In this document: positions 27,270-35,029 of the stretch, piece by piece
Layout: each line of letters starts with the position of its first letter
Numbering within the stretch: position 1 is the stretch's first letter
NCBI GenBank assembly: GCA_045561735.1
Contig: JBJKXC010000012.1
Location: 1 to 47,099 of the forward strand
Origin: UBA3537 sp045561735
Lineage (GTDB): Bacteria > Bacteroidota > Bacteroidia > Flavobacteriales > Flavobacteriaceae
Length of the DNA: 47,099 bases
Direction of reading: 5' to 3'
Program-made: the position numbers and the translations under genes
Notes under the pieces: model-generated
The model's input: the letters and a program-made list of their open reading frames with translations, nothing else
The model's database searches: none
What the model was told of the DNA's origin: nothing

Positions 27270-27692
27270 ATGACCCAAAATGAAAAACCTAAGCTATTTA
27301 AATGGGGCTTAGGATACGCTTTCAGTGCAGCTATTGCAGGTATTTTATGTTGTGTCGCTCCAGCTGTGTTGTTTATGTTTGGACTTATGAGTGGGGTTTA
27401 CGCCATCTCTTTTGCAGATTTTTTTTATCAAAAAGATGGAAGCACTGGAACAGGCGCTTGGATTTTAAGATTTCTGGCACTTTGTATTGGAATTTATGGA
27501 ATATATAGCTTTCGAAAAAAGCAAAATCAGTGCAGTATTGATCCTAAACGAAAACAGAAAAACTTGATATTATTGACCTTCACCATTGCCATTCTTGGTA
27601 TAGGCTTGTATTTAGGCTTGGAGAAATGGTCCGCTTGGTATTTTGATACACACATTGTGCCTGCACAACAAAAAGAATTAAAAATCAATTGA
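27270..27692 (+). CDS. Small MerT-like membrane protein in the arsenosugar operon
   Basis: This 140-residue protein has about three predicted membrane helices. The first helix carries AIAGILCCVAPAVLFMFGL. A vicinal Cys-Cys followed by a Pro, as in MerT-type metal transporters (CCxxP), is a plausible As(III) or soft-metal site. Two further helices (about 65-80 and 96-118) and a soluble tail rich in Lys follow. No exact family is recognised. It lies 51 bp after the phosphorylase and 8 bp before the DPM1-like transferase. A role in moving or sensing an arsenic species, or in anchoring the pathway at the membrane, would fit. The 51-bp gap could hold a secondary promoter, but no clear element was seen. 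Confidence 0.75.
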   Translation: MTQNEKPKLFKWGLGYAFSAAIAGILCCVAPAVLFMFGLMSGVYAISFADFFYQKDGSTGTGAWILRFLALCIGIYGIYSFRKKQNQCSIDPKRKQKNLILLTFTIAILGIGLYLGLEKWSAWYFDTHIVPAQQKELKIN

Positions 27693-27700
27693 TATAAGTT

Positions 27701-28396
27701 GTGGAATACGCTGTTAAAGTTATCATTCCTGCCCATAACGAAGCAGCAGCAATCTCGAAAGTGATTAGAGATATTCCAAATTTTGTTCAGGAAACAATCG
27801 TAGTAGATAATGCTTCTACAGATCTTACCTCAGAGGTGGCAAAATGTGCGGGAGCAACGGTTTTAGTAGAACCTAACAAAGGCTACGGTTCTGCTTGTTT
27901 AAAAGGTATAAAATATATTCAAAATTCAAATCCAAAAACAGACATTGTTGTCTTTTTAGATGGAGATTACAGTGATTACCCAGAACAAATGTCTGAAATC
28001 ATAGCGCCAATTTTGAATCAAAATATAGATTTTGTACTAGGTAGTCGAAAAAGGAGTTTAAGCCAAAAAGGAGCCATGCAACCGCAACAGCGCTTTGGAA
28101 ATTGGCTTGCAACGAACTTAATGCGATTGTTTTTCAATTCTAAATTCACAGATTTGGGGCCCTTTAGAGCCATTAAGTGTGAGGTGCTTCAACAACTTGG
28201 CATGAAGGATAAAACTTATGGCTGGACTGTCGAAATGCAACTCAAAATTTTAAAGCAAAATTTTAGTTATTCGGAAATTCCTGTTAAATACCGTAACAGA
28301 ATTGGAGTCTCAAAAGTGTCTGGTACTTTAAAAGGTACTATCTTTGCAGGGATAAAAATTCTTACTTGGATTTTCAAATACAGTTTTAAAAAATGA
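27701..28396 (+). CDS. DPM1-like glycosyltransferase family 2 (polyprenyl-phosphate sugar synthase type)
   Basis: This 231-residue soluble GT2 enzyme resembles dolichyl-phosphate mannose synthases. The start is GTG at 27701, supported by EYAVKVIIPAHNEAAAI beginning right there. Motifs are VVDNASTDLT (nucleotide site), GYGSACLKGI, VVFLDGDYSDYPEQM (DxD-like), VLGSRKR, FTDLGPFRAIKCEVL and YGWTVEMQLKIL. No C-terminal membrane helices are seen, so it probably works peripherally. Its stop and the next start overlap (ATGA). The predicted role is loading a sugar onto a polyprenyl phosphate, which would supply the GT-C enzyme two genes downstream. The sugar and lipid are not determinable. Confidence 0.82.
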   Translation: MEYAVKVIIPAHNEAAAISKVIRDIPNFVQETIVVDNASTDLTSEVAKCAGATVLVEPNKGYGSACLKGIKYIQNSNPKTDIVVFLDGDYSDYPEQMSEIIAPILNQNIDFVLGSRKRSLSQKGAMQPQQRFGNWLATNLMRLFFNSKFTDLGPFRAIKCEVLQQLGMKDKTYGWTVEMQLKILKQNFSYSEIPVKYRNRIGVSKVSGTLKGTIFAGIKILTWIFKYSFKK

Positions 28397-29883
28397 TTCT
28401 AGAGTCGATTATAATCGTCATATATTCCACCGCGCTCATTCTTATTTTTATGTACGCTCTAGCACAATTAAACCTGTTATTAAATTATTTAAAGGCCGAT
28501 AAAATCTCTACTAAAAGCCCAAAATTTGACCTCACAAATCAAGCTGAAATTCCACATGTCACCATTCAACTGCCCGTGTACAATGAATTGTATGTAATGG
28601 AGCGCTTGTTGGATAACATTGTCAAGCTTGATTATCCAAACCATAAACTAGAAATTCAAGTCTTGGACGACTCCACTGACGAATCTTTAGAATCAACTGC
28701 CAAGCAAATTAAATCATTACAAAATATAGGCTTCGACATTCAACACATTTGCAGAACGGACAGAAAAGGTTTTAAAGCGGGTGCGCTAAAAGAAGGTTTA
28801 AAAATTGCCAAAGGAGAATTTATCGCAATTTTTGATGCCGATTTTTTACCAAAGTCGGACTGGTTAAAACGAACTATTCCATTTTTTAAAGATGTTGAAA
28901 TTGGGGTTGTTCAAACCCGTTGGGGTCACATTAATAGAGATTATTCTGTCCTCACTAAAGTACAAGCTTTTGCATTGGATGCCCATTTCACATTAGAGCA
29001 GGTCGGTCGCAGTTCTAAAGGACACTTTATCAATTTTAATGGTACTGCAGGTGTTTGGCGAAAAAACTGCATCTTGGATGCTGGCAATTGGGAAGGGGAC
29101 ACTCTTACAGAAGATTTAGATTTGAGCTACCGAGCTCAGCTCCGAGATTGGAAATTTAAATATTTGGAAGACGTAGAAACACCTGCCGAACTTCCAGTGG
29201 TTATTAGCGCAGCCCGTTCTCAACAATTTAGATGGAACAAAGGAGGTGCTGAAAATTTTAGAAAGATGATTTCGAGGGTTTTCGCTAATAAAACCCTCCC
29301 ATTTAAGACTAAAATACATGGAATGCTGCACCTTTTAAATAGTACCATGTTTTTAAATGTTTTGATTGTAGGAATCCTTAGTATTCCAATGTTGTACATT
29401 AAAAATGAATACGCCCATTTGAAAGCCTATTTTTATGTGATGAGCTTTTTTGTTATAAGCACTCTGATCTTTTTTATATGCTATTGGTATATGTACAAAA
29501 AAACACATGGATCAACCTTTAAAGATTTTGTACAATATGTTGTGATGTTCTTTACCTTCTTTTCAATTGCTATGGGGTTTTCACTCCACAATTCCATCGC
29601 TGTTATTGAAGGGCATATTGGAAAACGAAGTGAGTTTGTAAGAACACCAAAATTTAACATGAAATCCCTCACAGACAGCTGGAAAAACAATAAATACTTA
29701 CGAAAAAAACCGTCTTTAAATGTAGTGTTAGAAGGTCTTTTAATGCTCTACTTTGGCTTCGGTATGTACAGCGCTTTTGTTGTTGGTGATCAAGGGGGTG
29801 ATTTTGGTCTATTCCCATTTCACTTGATGTTGTTCTTAGGTTTCGGCTTTGTGTTTTTTAATTCCCTAAAACCAAGAGCCTAA
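28393..29883 (+). CDS. Membrane GT2 glycosyltransferase, cellulose-synthase-like
   Basis: This 496-residue processive-type GT2 has one N-terminal helix (about 5-30), a cytosolic catalytic domain (about 55-290) and a cluster of C-terminal helices (about 315-345, 350-370, 385-400, 445-490). Catalytic marks are TIQLPVYNE, LDDSTDES (first Asp), AIFDADFLP (DxD), TEDLDLSYR (TED) and QQFRWNKGGAEN (QxxRW). The set is complete, so activity is likely. Members of this family make beta-glucans, mannans or single-sugar transfers to lipid acceptors. It overlaps the DPM1-like gene by 4 bp and is 11 bp from the GT-C gene. In this arsenosugar context it could transfer a hexose to a lipid or an arsenoribose. 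Confidence 0.85.
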   Translation: MILESIIIVIYSTALILIFMYALAQLNLLLNYLKADKISTKSPKFDLTNQAEIPHVTIQLPVYNELYVMERLLDNIVKLDYPNHKLEIQVLDDSTDESLESTAKQIKSLQNIGFDIQHICRTDRKGFKAGALKEGLKIAKGEFIAIFDADFLPKSDWLKRTIPFFKDVEIGVVQTRWGHINRDYSVLTKVQAFALDAHFTLEQVGRSSKGHFINFNGTAGVWRKNCILDAGNWEGDTLTEDLDLSYRAQLRDWKFKYLEDVETPAELPVVISAARSQQFRWNKGGAENFRKMISRVFANKTLPFKTKIHGMLHLLNSTMFLNVLIVGILSIPMLYIKNEYAHLKAYFYVMSFFVISTLIFFICYWYMYKKTHGSTFKDFVQYVVMFFTFFSIAMGFSLHNSIAVIEGHIGKRSEFVRTPKFNMKSLTDSWKNNKYLRKKPSLNVVLEGLLMLYFGFGMYSAFVVGDQGGDFGLFPFHLMLFLGFGFVFFNSLKPRA

Positions 29884-29894
29884 ACCTTCCACCC

Positions 29895-31232
29895 ATGCTT
29901 TTGAAATCGTTAAATTTCAATCGTTTCGCAACTTTTTTTATCATTGCCTTTTCAATTGCTCTATATTTTTACCTTGGCTACAATATAGAACGCTATGAAC
30001 ATGCGAAGCTGGGCCTTTGTATATTGGGTCTATTTATGGCTTACTATGGCATTCTAAAACTAAAACTATCGTGGGTTTTAATGGTTGTGGTAGGGCTTCT
30101 TTTTAGGACTATATTTTTAGGGCATTACCCAGCTCTATCTCAAGATTTTTTCCGATTTATATGGGACGGTCGCCTCTTGTTTAAGGGTTTCAACCCCTAT
30201 TTATTCACTCCGAATGAGATCATGAATTCACAAGTTGTTATCCTAGCAGAAATGCAAACCCTTTACGAGGGCATGGGGCCACTTAGCCAAAGGAATTTTT
30301 CAAATTATCCGCCCATACACCAAATGCCTGGATTTTTAGCTGCCATGATCAGCGGAAGATCTATTTTTGGCACCATTTTGATACTGAGACTTATTTTAAT
30401 TTTGGCCGATTTGGGAATAGTGTATTATGGCAGAAAATTACTGGGATTACTTCAAATGCCAAAAAATGCTATTTTCGTTTATTTTTTAAATCCATTGGTG
30501 GTTATTGAACTCACTGGAAATCTTCATTTTGAGGGGCTGATGGTCTTTTTTATGCTCCTCACATTATATCACTTAAAACAAAATAAAAATGTATATGCTT
30601 CCCTTTTTATGGGGATTTCCATTCTTACTAAACTAATTCCAGTATTGGTTTTGCCTTTATTCATTAGTAGACTTGGTTTAAAAAAAAATTTACAGTTTGT
30701 TGGGATGACTACCGGAGTTGTAATTCTGGGGTTTGTCCCCTTTACAAATGTGGGATTTTTGACGAACTATAGTCATTCCGTTGGTCTTTGGTTTTCAAAT
30801 TTTGAATTCAATGCCAGCTTTTATTATATGCTAAAAGCAATTATACAATACTATTTGGAGGCAAATTTGATTGCTTATATGCGTTTTATAATACCTTTTT
30901 TAATGGGAAGTACTGTGCTGTATTTATCTTTGAAAAAAGAAACCAAGACCAAAACAATAATGAAACAGTACTTGTGGCTACTTACGGCTTATTATTTTAT
31001 AGCAACGACGGTCCATCCCTGGTATATTATTCCTTTGGTTTTTTTGAGTTGCTATTCCAATTACCGCTTCCCTATATGGTGGAGTTTTACTGTTTTCTTA
31101 AGCTATGGCGCCTATTACCAAACAGCGGTGCAGGAAAACCCCTACTTACTTGCAATTGAATACGGCGTTGTTTTGAGCGTTTTAATATACGAGTCTTTTA
31201 AAATTAGTTCGGGAAAATTAAAGCATCATTAA
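29895..31232 (+). CDS. GT-C-fold polyprenol-phosphate-sugar dependent glycosyltransferase (mannosyltransferase-like)
   Basis: This 445-residue integral membrane protein has about ten to twelve hydrophobic segments. The signature block at about residues 77-100, SQDFFRFIWDGRLLFKGF followed by NPYLF, fits the DxxRYxWDG...NPY pattern of GT87/MptA-type enzymes, which use polyprenyl-phosphate mannose. The acidic residue there is the likely catalytic base. Further blocks are NYPPIHQMPGF, FVYFLNPLVVIELTGNLHFEG and TTVHPWYIIPL. It closes the plus-strand operon and its 3' end overlaps the convergent pseudouridine-synthase-like gene by 15 bp. The DPM1-like enzyme two genes upstream is a natural donor supplier, which is why I read the three transferases as one pathway. 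Confidence 0.8.
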   Translation: MLLKSLNFNRFATFFIIAFSIALYFYLGYNIERYEHAKLGLCILGLFMAYYGILKLKLSWVLMVVVGLLFRTIFLGHYPALSQDFFRFIWDGRLLFKGFNPYLFTPNEIMNSQVVILAEMQTLYEGMGPLSQRNFSNYPPIHQMPGFLAAMISGRSIFGTILILRLILILADLGIVYYGRKLLGLLQMPKNAIFVYFLNPLVVIELTGNLHFEGLMVFFMLLTLYHLKQNKNVYASLFMGISILTKLIPVLVLPLFISRLGLKKNLQFVGMTTGVVILGFVPFTNVGFLTNYSHSVGLWFSNFEFNASFYYMLKAIIQYYLEANLIAYMRFIIPFLMGSTVLYLSLKKETKTKTIMKQYLWLLTAYYFIATTVHPWYIIPLVFLSCYSNYRFPIWWSFTVFLSYGAYYQTAVQENPYLLAIEYGVVLSVLIYESFKISSGKLKHH

Positions 31233-31964
31233 TTGACTTATTTCCGTTTCGGATAAATGTTTCCAATGACCCCTTGGAAGGTCTTTCTTAGTTAAGGGCC
31301 CAATACCAACACAGTCTAAAGTCTCTATCCCGTATTTAAAGTGTGAAAAAATAGTACGAATAATCGTGTTACCGGTATTTTTTATTTGAAGTCCAATTTC
31401 ATTTTTCTTAGCACCTTCAACATAGCTAATAGCGTCTACTGCAATTAATTTACCTTGGTGTTTAAATCCTTTTTCAATGGTTTTGAAGTGCTCCAATTTT
31501 AAGGGCGTAACAAGTTTTATATGAAACAGTCGAGTGACACCATGCTTTGAATTGGTGAATTTTCTATGAATTTTTTCATCATTGGTAAACAAAAGCAGAC
31601 CTAAAGAATTTCTACCCAATCTTCCTATAGGGCGTATTTTTGAAGCAGTTGATTTAGACACCAAATCCATGACAGTTCTTCCTTTTCCTTTACTAGTAGT
31701 CGTTGCAAACCCTTTGGGTTTATTGAGCAAAACATAGGCTTTTTTTTCAGGGTTGATACGTGCGCCATCAAAACGAACCTCATCCTCAATTTTAACTTGA
31801 TAACCCATTTCAGTCACAACCTTACCATTGACCGTCACATTACCTATACTGATATACATATCGGCTTCCCTCCTTGAACAAATTCCTGAATTGGAAATAT
31901 ATTTATTTAATCTGATTAACGATGCCACTTTTTCAGAAGAGGATTTCGAAGCTTTTTGAGACAT
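31218..31964 (-). CDS. RsuA/RluB-family pseudouridine synthase homologue lacking the catalytic Asp
   Basis: This 248-residue protein has an N-terminal S4 RNA-binding domain (about 17-65, IRLNKYISNSGICSRREAD) and a C-terminal RsuA/RluB-like domain. The family's catalytic motif GRLDxxTxGLLLxTND reads GRLGRNSLGLLLFTND here, so the catalytic Asp is Gly117 (codon GGT, one base from GAT). The second motif is also weakened (IIRTIFSHFKYGIETLDCVG in place of the usual RRMFxxxGxxVxxLxR). The end, GPLTKKDLPRGHWKHLSETE, is family-typical. Predicted to bind RNA but not to form pseudouridine. It may be an inactive paralogue kept for another role, for example ribosome assembly. A predicted -7 element lies just upstream, so it may be transcribed apart from the mevalonate genes. 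Confidence 0.85.
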   Translation of the reverse strand: MSQKASKSSSEKVASLIRLNKYISNSGICSRREADMYISIGNVTVNGKVVTEMGYQVKIEDEVRFDGARINPEKKAYVLLNKPKGFATTTSKGKGRTVMDLVSKSTASKIRPIGRLGRNSLGLLLFTNDEKIHRKFTNSKHGVTRLFHIKLVTPLKLEHFKTIEKGFKHQGKLIAVDAISYVEGAKKNEIGLQIKNTGNTIIRTIFSHFKYGIETLDCVGIGPLTKKDLPRGHWKHLSETEISQLMML

Positions 31965-31978
31965 GGCCTATTTTTATC

Positions 31979-31986
31979 CAAAGGTA
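31979..31986 (-). promoter_or_regulatory. Predicted -7 promoter element for the RsuA/RluB-like gene
   Basis: On the minus strand TACCTTTG matches the Bacteroidota TAnnTTTG consensus, 14 bp before the start codon at 31964. It lies in the 53-bp gap after the UbiA gene. No clear -33 element was found. Confidence 0.4.
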
Positions 31987-32017
31987 ATGGAATAAAATAC
32001 AATCAGTTGAATAGTTG

Positions 32018-32920
32018 TTAAAAAATCTTGTTTAAAATCAAGGCGGGATCTAGCAACAGGATGCTGAAAACCCCAGCAAGAATCAAAAGTTTTAAAAAAT
32101 TGTGAATCCGGTTGTAATCTTGGTGTCTTTGGGCATTCCATATCATAAAGAGAAGCAGGATTAGATAAACCGTAGAACCAATGAAAAAGGAATACATCAA
32201 TCGCAATTCAAAATAAAAAACCAATAGAAGGGAAACCAAACAATTGAGGGCAATTAAAATACTCATCATTAATTTGGTGGCCTTCTCCCCATAAACGACC
32301 GGAACAGTCTTGTAATTTAAAGTCAAGTCGCCTTTAATATTCTCGAGATCTTTAGCCAACTCGCGTATGGCTAAAATTAAAAACAAATAAAATCCAAAAA
32401 CAAAAATCAAAAGATTGTAATTTTTAAAGTACAACAAAATGGCAAAAAAGGGGGTAATTGAGAGCAATGCAGACGTTAAATTACCAAGAACAGGTTGTTT
32501 TTTAATCTTGTGGGAATACAACCAAATAAAAAACATATAGCCTGCAAAAAACAGACCTGCACGCAAAGAAATAAGGCTTGAAAATAACAAGACTAGAATG
32601 TTAATTACAAAATAAAGCGACAATTTGGTCTTTTGACTGATCAGATGGTCCAAAATAGATTTTTGAGGCCGATTGATTAAGTCTTTTTCTAGATCGTAAA
32701 AGTTATTGATGATATACCCAGAGGCTATGGCGCCAACAGTTGAAATAACAAGTACTAACAATGAAGGGTCGAAAAGCACCTCTATCATAGGTGTTTCATG
32801 GGCCAGAATAAAAATAGAGGTTAGGTATTGCGCCAACACAACCAATCCAATATTATAACCTCGCACAAGAGAGAAGATACTAATAATTTTCAGCAAAATA
32901 TGTTTGAAATCTCCGGGCAA
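32018..32920 (-). CDS. UbiA-family prenyltransferase, geranylgeranylglycerol-phosphate geranylgeranyltransferase-like
   Basis: This 300-residue integral membrane prenyltransferase has about eight or nine helices. The first Asp-rich motif is NNFYDLEKDLINRPQKS (NxxDxxxD type) and the second is IRELAKDLENIKGD (DxxxD). Both Mg2+/diphosphate sites appear intact. Flavobacteria carry this type beside mevalonate genes, usually named after the archaeal ether-lipid enzyme; the true acceptor in bacteria is uncertain and could be a quinone precursor or glycerol phosphate. The start is TTG at 32920, 11 bp after the kinase stop. A longer product with a start inside the kinase gene cannot be excluded because the frame remains open there. 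Confidence 0.8.
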   Translation of the reverse strand: MPGDFKHILLKIISIFSLVRGYNIGLVVLAQYLTSIFILAHETPMIEVLFDPSLLVLVISTVGAIASGYIINNFYDLEKDLINRPQKSILDHLISQKTKLSLYFVINILVLLFSSLISLRAGLFFAGYMFFIWLYSHKIKKQPVLGNLTSALLSITPFFAILLYFKNYNLLIFVFGFYLFLILAIRELAKDLENIKGDLTLNYKTVPVVYGEKATKLMMSILIALNCLVSLLLVFYFELRLMYSFFIGSTVYLILLLFMIWNAQRHQDYNRIHNFLKLLILAGVFSILLLDPALILNKIF

Positions 32921-32931
32921 TAAAATCGGAT

Positions 32932-33861
32932 TTAAAAGGTGTAAACAACCTCAAGCTTGTATCCTGAAAGTGCTTTTTGAGCCTTGGCTATATTTTCGGT
33001 AAAGCCAAGGATATACCCCCCTCCGCCAGAACCACAAAGTTTTAGGTAATAAGCATTGGATTTAATTCCAGAAGCCCAGAGCTGGTGGAACTTTTTTGGA
33101 ATCATGGGTTTGAAGTGGTTTAAAACCACTTTAGATAGTTGCTTTGTATTTCGAAACAGCGATTTAATGTCTCCTTTTAAAAAATCTTCAACGCAAGCAT
33201 CCGTATGTTTGATGAATTGATTTTTAAGCATGTTTCTAAAGCCCTCTTCTTTCATTTTCTGCATAAAAAGCTGAACCATTGGGGCTGTCTCACCAACCAT
33301 TCCACTGTCCAATAAAAAGACGGCCCCATGTCCTGATGTGTTTTGGGAAGGGATTCCTGTAGCTTCGATATCATTTTGTGAAGATATCAATATGGGTAAA
33401 CTCAAATAACTATTAAGGGGGTCCAGCCCAGAAGACTTTCCATGGAAAAAAGACTCCATTTCAGCAAAAATAACTTTCAGTTTTAAAAGTTTATCTCTAG
33501 TTAAATTTTCTAAAACGGTCACTTTATCATGTGCATAGCGATCGTAAATTGCGGCGACCAAGGCGCCACTGCTGCCTACTCCATAGCCTCGGGGAATGGA
33601 TGAATCAAAATACATACCACCAGAAATATCCGAAGCCATTTGATCGAGCTTAAAGCGCACCAAGTTTGTGTCAATGTCTTTTAAATACTGGAGATAATTT
33701 TGTAATACGTAATTGGACTCTTTTGAAAGGGCTGAATGCTTTTGACTGTGTTTCAGAGCCCCTTTGTAAAAATTATAAGGAATGGAAAGCCCTTTAGAAT
33801 CTTTTATGATACCGTACTCACCAAACAATAAAATTTTAGAATAAAAAAGCGGTCCCTTCAT
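32932..33861 (-). CDS. mvk: Mevalonate kinase (GHMP family)
   Basis: This 309-residue GHMP-kinase-fold protein is of the flavobacterial mevalonate kinase type. The N-terminal segment is FYSKILLFGEYGIIKDSKGL. The ATP-binding motif is IPRGYGVGSSGALVAAIYD (PxxxGxGSS) and the GKSSGLDPLNSYLSLP block contains the catalytic Asp. KLCGSGGGGYILGFT is the C-terminal GHMP motif 3. It converts mevalonate to 5-phosphomevalonate in cytosolic isoprenoid synthesis. The gene lies between the decarboxylase gene (34 bp) and the prenyltransferase (11 bp), in one minus-strand operon. A phosphomevalonate kinase is absent from the window and must be elsewhere if the pathway is classical. Confidence 0.85.
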   Translation of the reverse strand: MKGPLFYSKILLFGEYGIIKDSKGLSIPYNFYKGALKHSQKHSALSKESNYVLQNYLQYLKDIDTNLVRFKLDQMASDISGGMYFDSSIPRGYGVGSSGALVAAIYDRYAHDKVTVLENLTRDKLLKLKVIFAEMESFFHGKSSGLDPLNSYLSLPILISSQNDIEATGIPSQNTSGHGAVFLLDSGMVGETAPMVQLFMQKMKEEGFRNMLKNQFIKHTDACVEDFLKGDIKSLFRNTKQLSKVVLNHFKPMIPKKFHQLWASGIKSNAYYLKLCGSGGGGYILGFTENIAKAQKALSGYKLEVVYTF

Positions 33862-33895
33862 TTACTAATGCGATTCATATATACACAAAGATACA

Positions 33896-34978
33896 TTAAA
33901 ATTCAATGCATTCTGCACCCTTACCAACGCTGTCCAAGATGTACTGCTTGTTTTGACAATAATTAGCTAATTTGATGCTGATAAATTCATTTACTTCTAA
34001 AGCATATTTTTTTGGGTACAAAACATGGACATTAGCGCCGGCATCCAAAGTAAAACAGACTGGAATATTGCTGGTTATTCTGAACGCACAAAGCGCATTA
34101 ATTATTTCTAACGTATTTGATTTCATTAAAATAAAATAGGGGTCACTGCACATCATCATAGCGTGTAGTGTTAGAGCTTCAAGTTCAACAATTTTAATAA
34201 AGCCTGGTAAATCCCCATTTTTTAAAATTGGAATCAGCTGGTCTAAATGTGTATGGGCTTGCTTAAAACGTTGTGTAGCGAAGGGATGCTGATTCATCAA
34301 ATTATGACCCACGGAGCTACTGACTTGTTTCTCGCCCTTATCAACCAATAAAATAGCGTCTTGGTAGTCCTGAAAAACAGCATGCACCTCTGACGGAAAC
34401 TTAAGGCCTTGCAGGTCGGAACTACCTGAAATCCCTTTGTGTTGCCCCCAAATTACCAAACCACCTTCAATGCTTCGGCAAGCACTTCCCGAACCTAAGC
34501 GCGCTAGAAAAGATGCTTTGCGTTTTAGAAAAGTAGCTTCTAAATCTGGGTACAGCAAGCGTTCCAATTGCACAAGGCACATAGCCAAAGCACTCATACC
34601 AGAAGCTGAGGAAGCAATTCCAGAACTGTGAGGAAAAGTGTTGCTGGTTTCAATTTGAAAATGATGTGTTTCCAGATATGGCGCATAGATTAAAATTCGT
34701 TCAAAAAATTGTTGGATTTTAAGTTTAAAATCTTCTTTTGGCTTGCCATCTAAAAACACCTCAAAAGACAGTTCTTTGGAAGGTTTTACTTTATATTTTA
34801 AAATGGTAGTGGTTTTGCAATTGTTCAGCGTAAAACTGATAGAAGGATTGGCAGGAATTTGATTCGGTTTTTTACCCCAATATTTTACAAGAGCAATATT
34901 GCTTGGCGCTGTACAACATACAGTACCGTTTTCAATGGCTTTGAATTGTTGGGCTGGAATAAATTCTTCTACGCGCAT
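33896..34978 (-). CDS. mvaD: Diphosphomevalonate decarboxylase
   Basis: This 360-residue GHMP-superfamily enzyme catalyses the ATP-dependent decarboxylation that yields isopentenyl diphosphate. Motifs are CCTAPSNIALVKYWGKK (substrate-binding Lys and Tyr region), ANPSISFTL, SSGIASSASGMSALAMCL (ATP loop) and GSGSACRSIEGGLVIWG with its Ser/Arg substrate residues. A late segment, CFTLDAGANVHVLYP, carries the catalytic Asp and the N-V-H element. I begin at ATG 34978. The frame opens at a TTG (34996), but the predicted -7 element at 34998-35005 would put the transcript start close to or downstream of that TTG. The gene leads the minus-strand mevalonate operon. Confidence 0.92.
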   Translation of the reverse strand: MRVEEFIPAQQFKAIENGTVCCTAPSNIALVKYWGKKPNQIPANPSISFTLNNCKTTTILKYKVKPSKELSFEVFLDGKPKEDFKLKIQQFFERILIYAPYLETHHFQIETSNTFPHSSGIASSASGMSALAMCLVQLERLLYPDLEATFLKRKASFLARLGSGSACRSIEGGLVIWGQHKGISGSSDLQGLKFPSEVHAVFQDYQDAILLVDKGEKQVSSSVGHNLMNQHPFATQRFKQAHTHLDQLIPILKNGDLPGFIKIVELEALTLHAMMMCSDPYFILMKSNTLEIINALCAFRITSNIPVCFTLDAGANVHVLYPKKYALEVNEFISIKLANYCQNKQYILDSVGKGAECIEF

Positions 34979-34997
34979 AAACAGTTTACTTCTCAAA

Positions 34998-35005
34998 CAA
35001 AGATA
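34998..35005 (-). promoter_or_regulatory. Predicted -7 promoter element for the mvaD operon
   Basis: TATCTTTG on the minus strand fits TAnnTTTG perfectly and ends 19 bp before the ATG at 34978. It favours that ATG over an upstream TTG as the mvaD start. No convincing -33 element is present. Confidence 0.45.
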
Positions 35006-35029
35006 CTAACTTGTATTTGTTTTTTTCTG

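Noticed and set aside
34437..34631. 64-codon plus-strand frame opposite mvaD
   Set aside because: It is antisense to the conserved GHMP motifs of mvaD and has no independent evidence.
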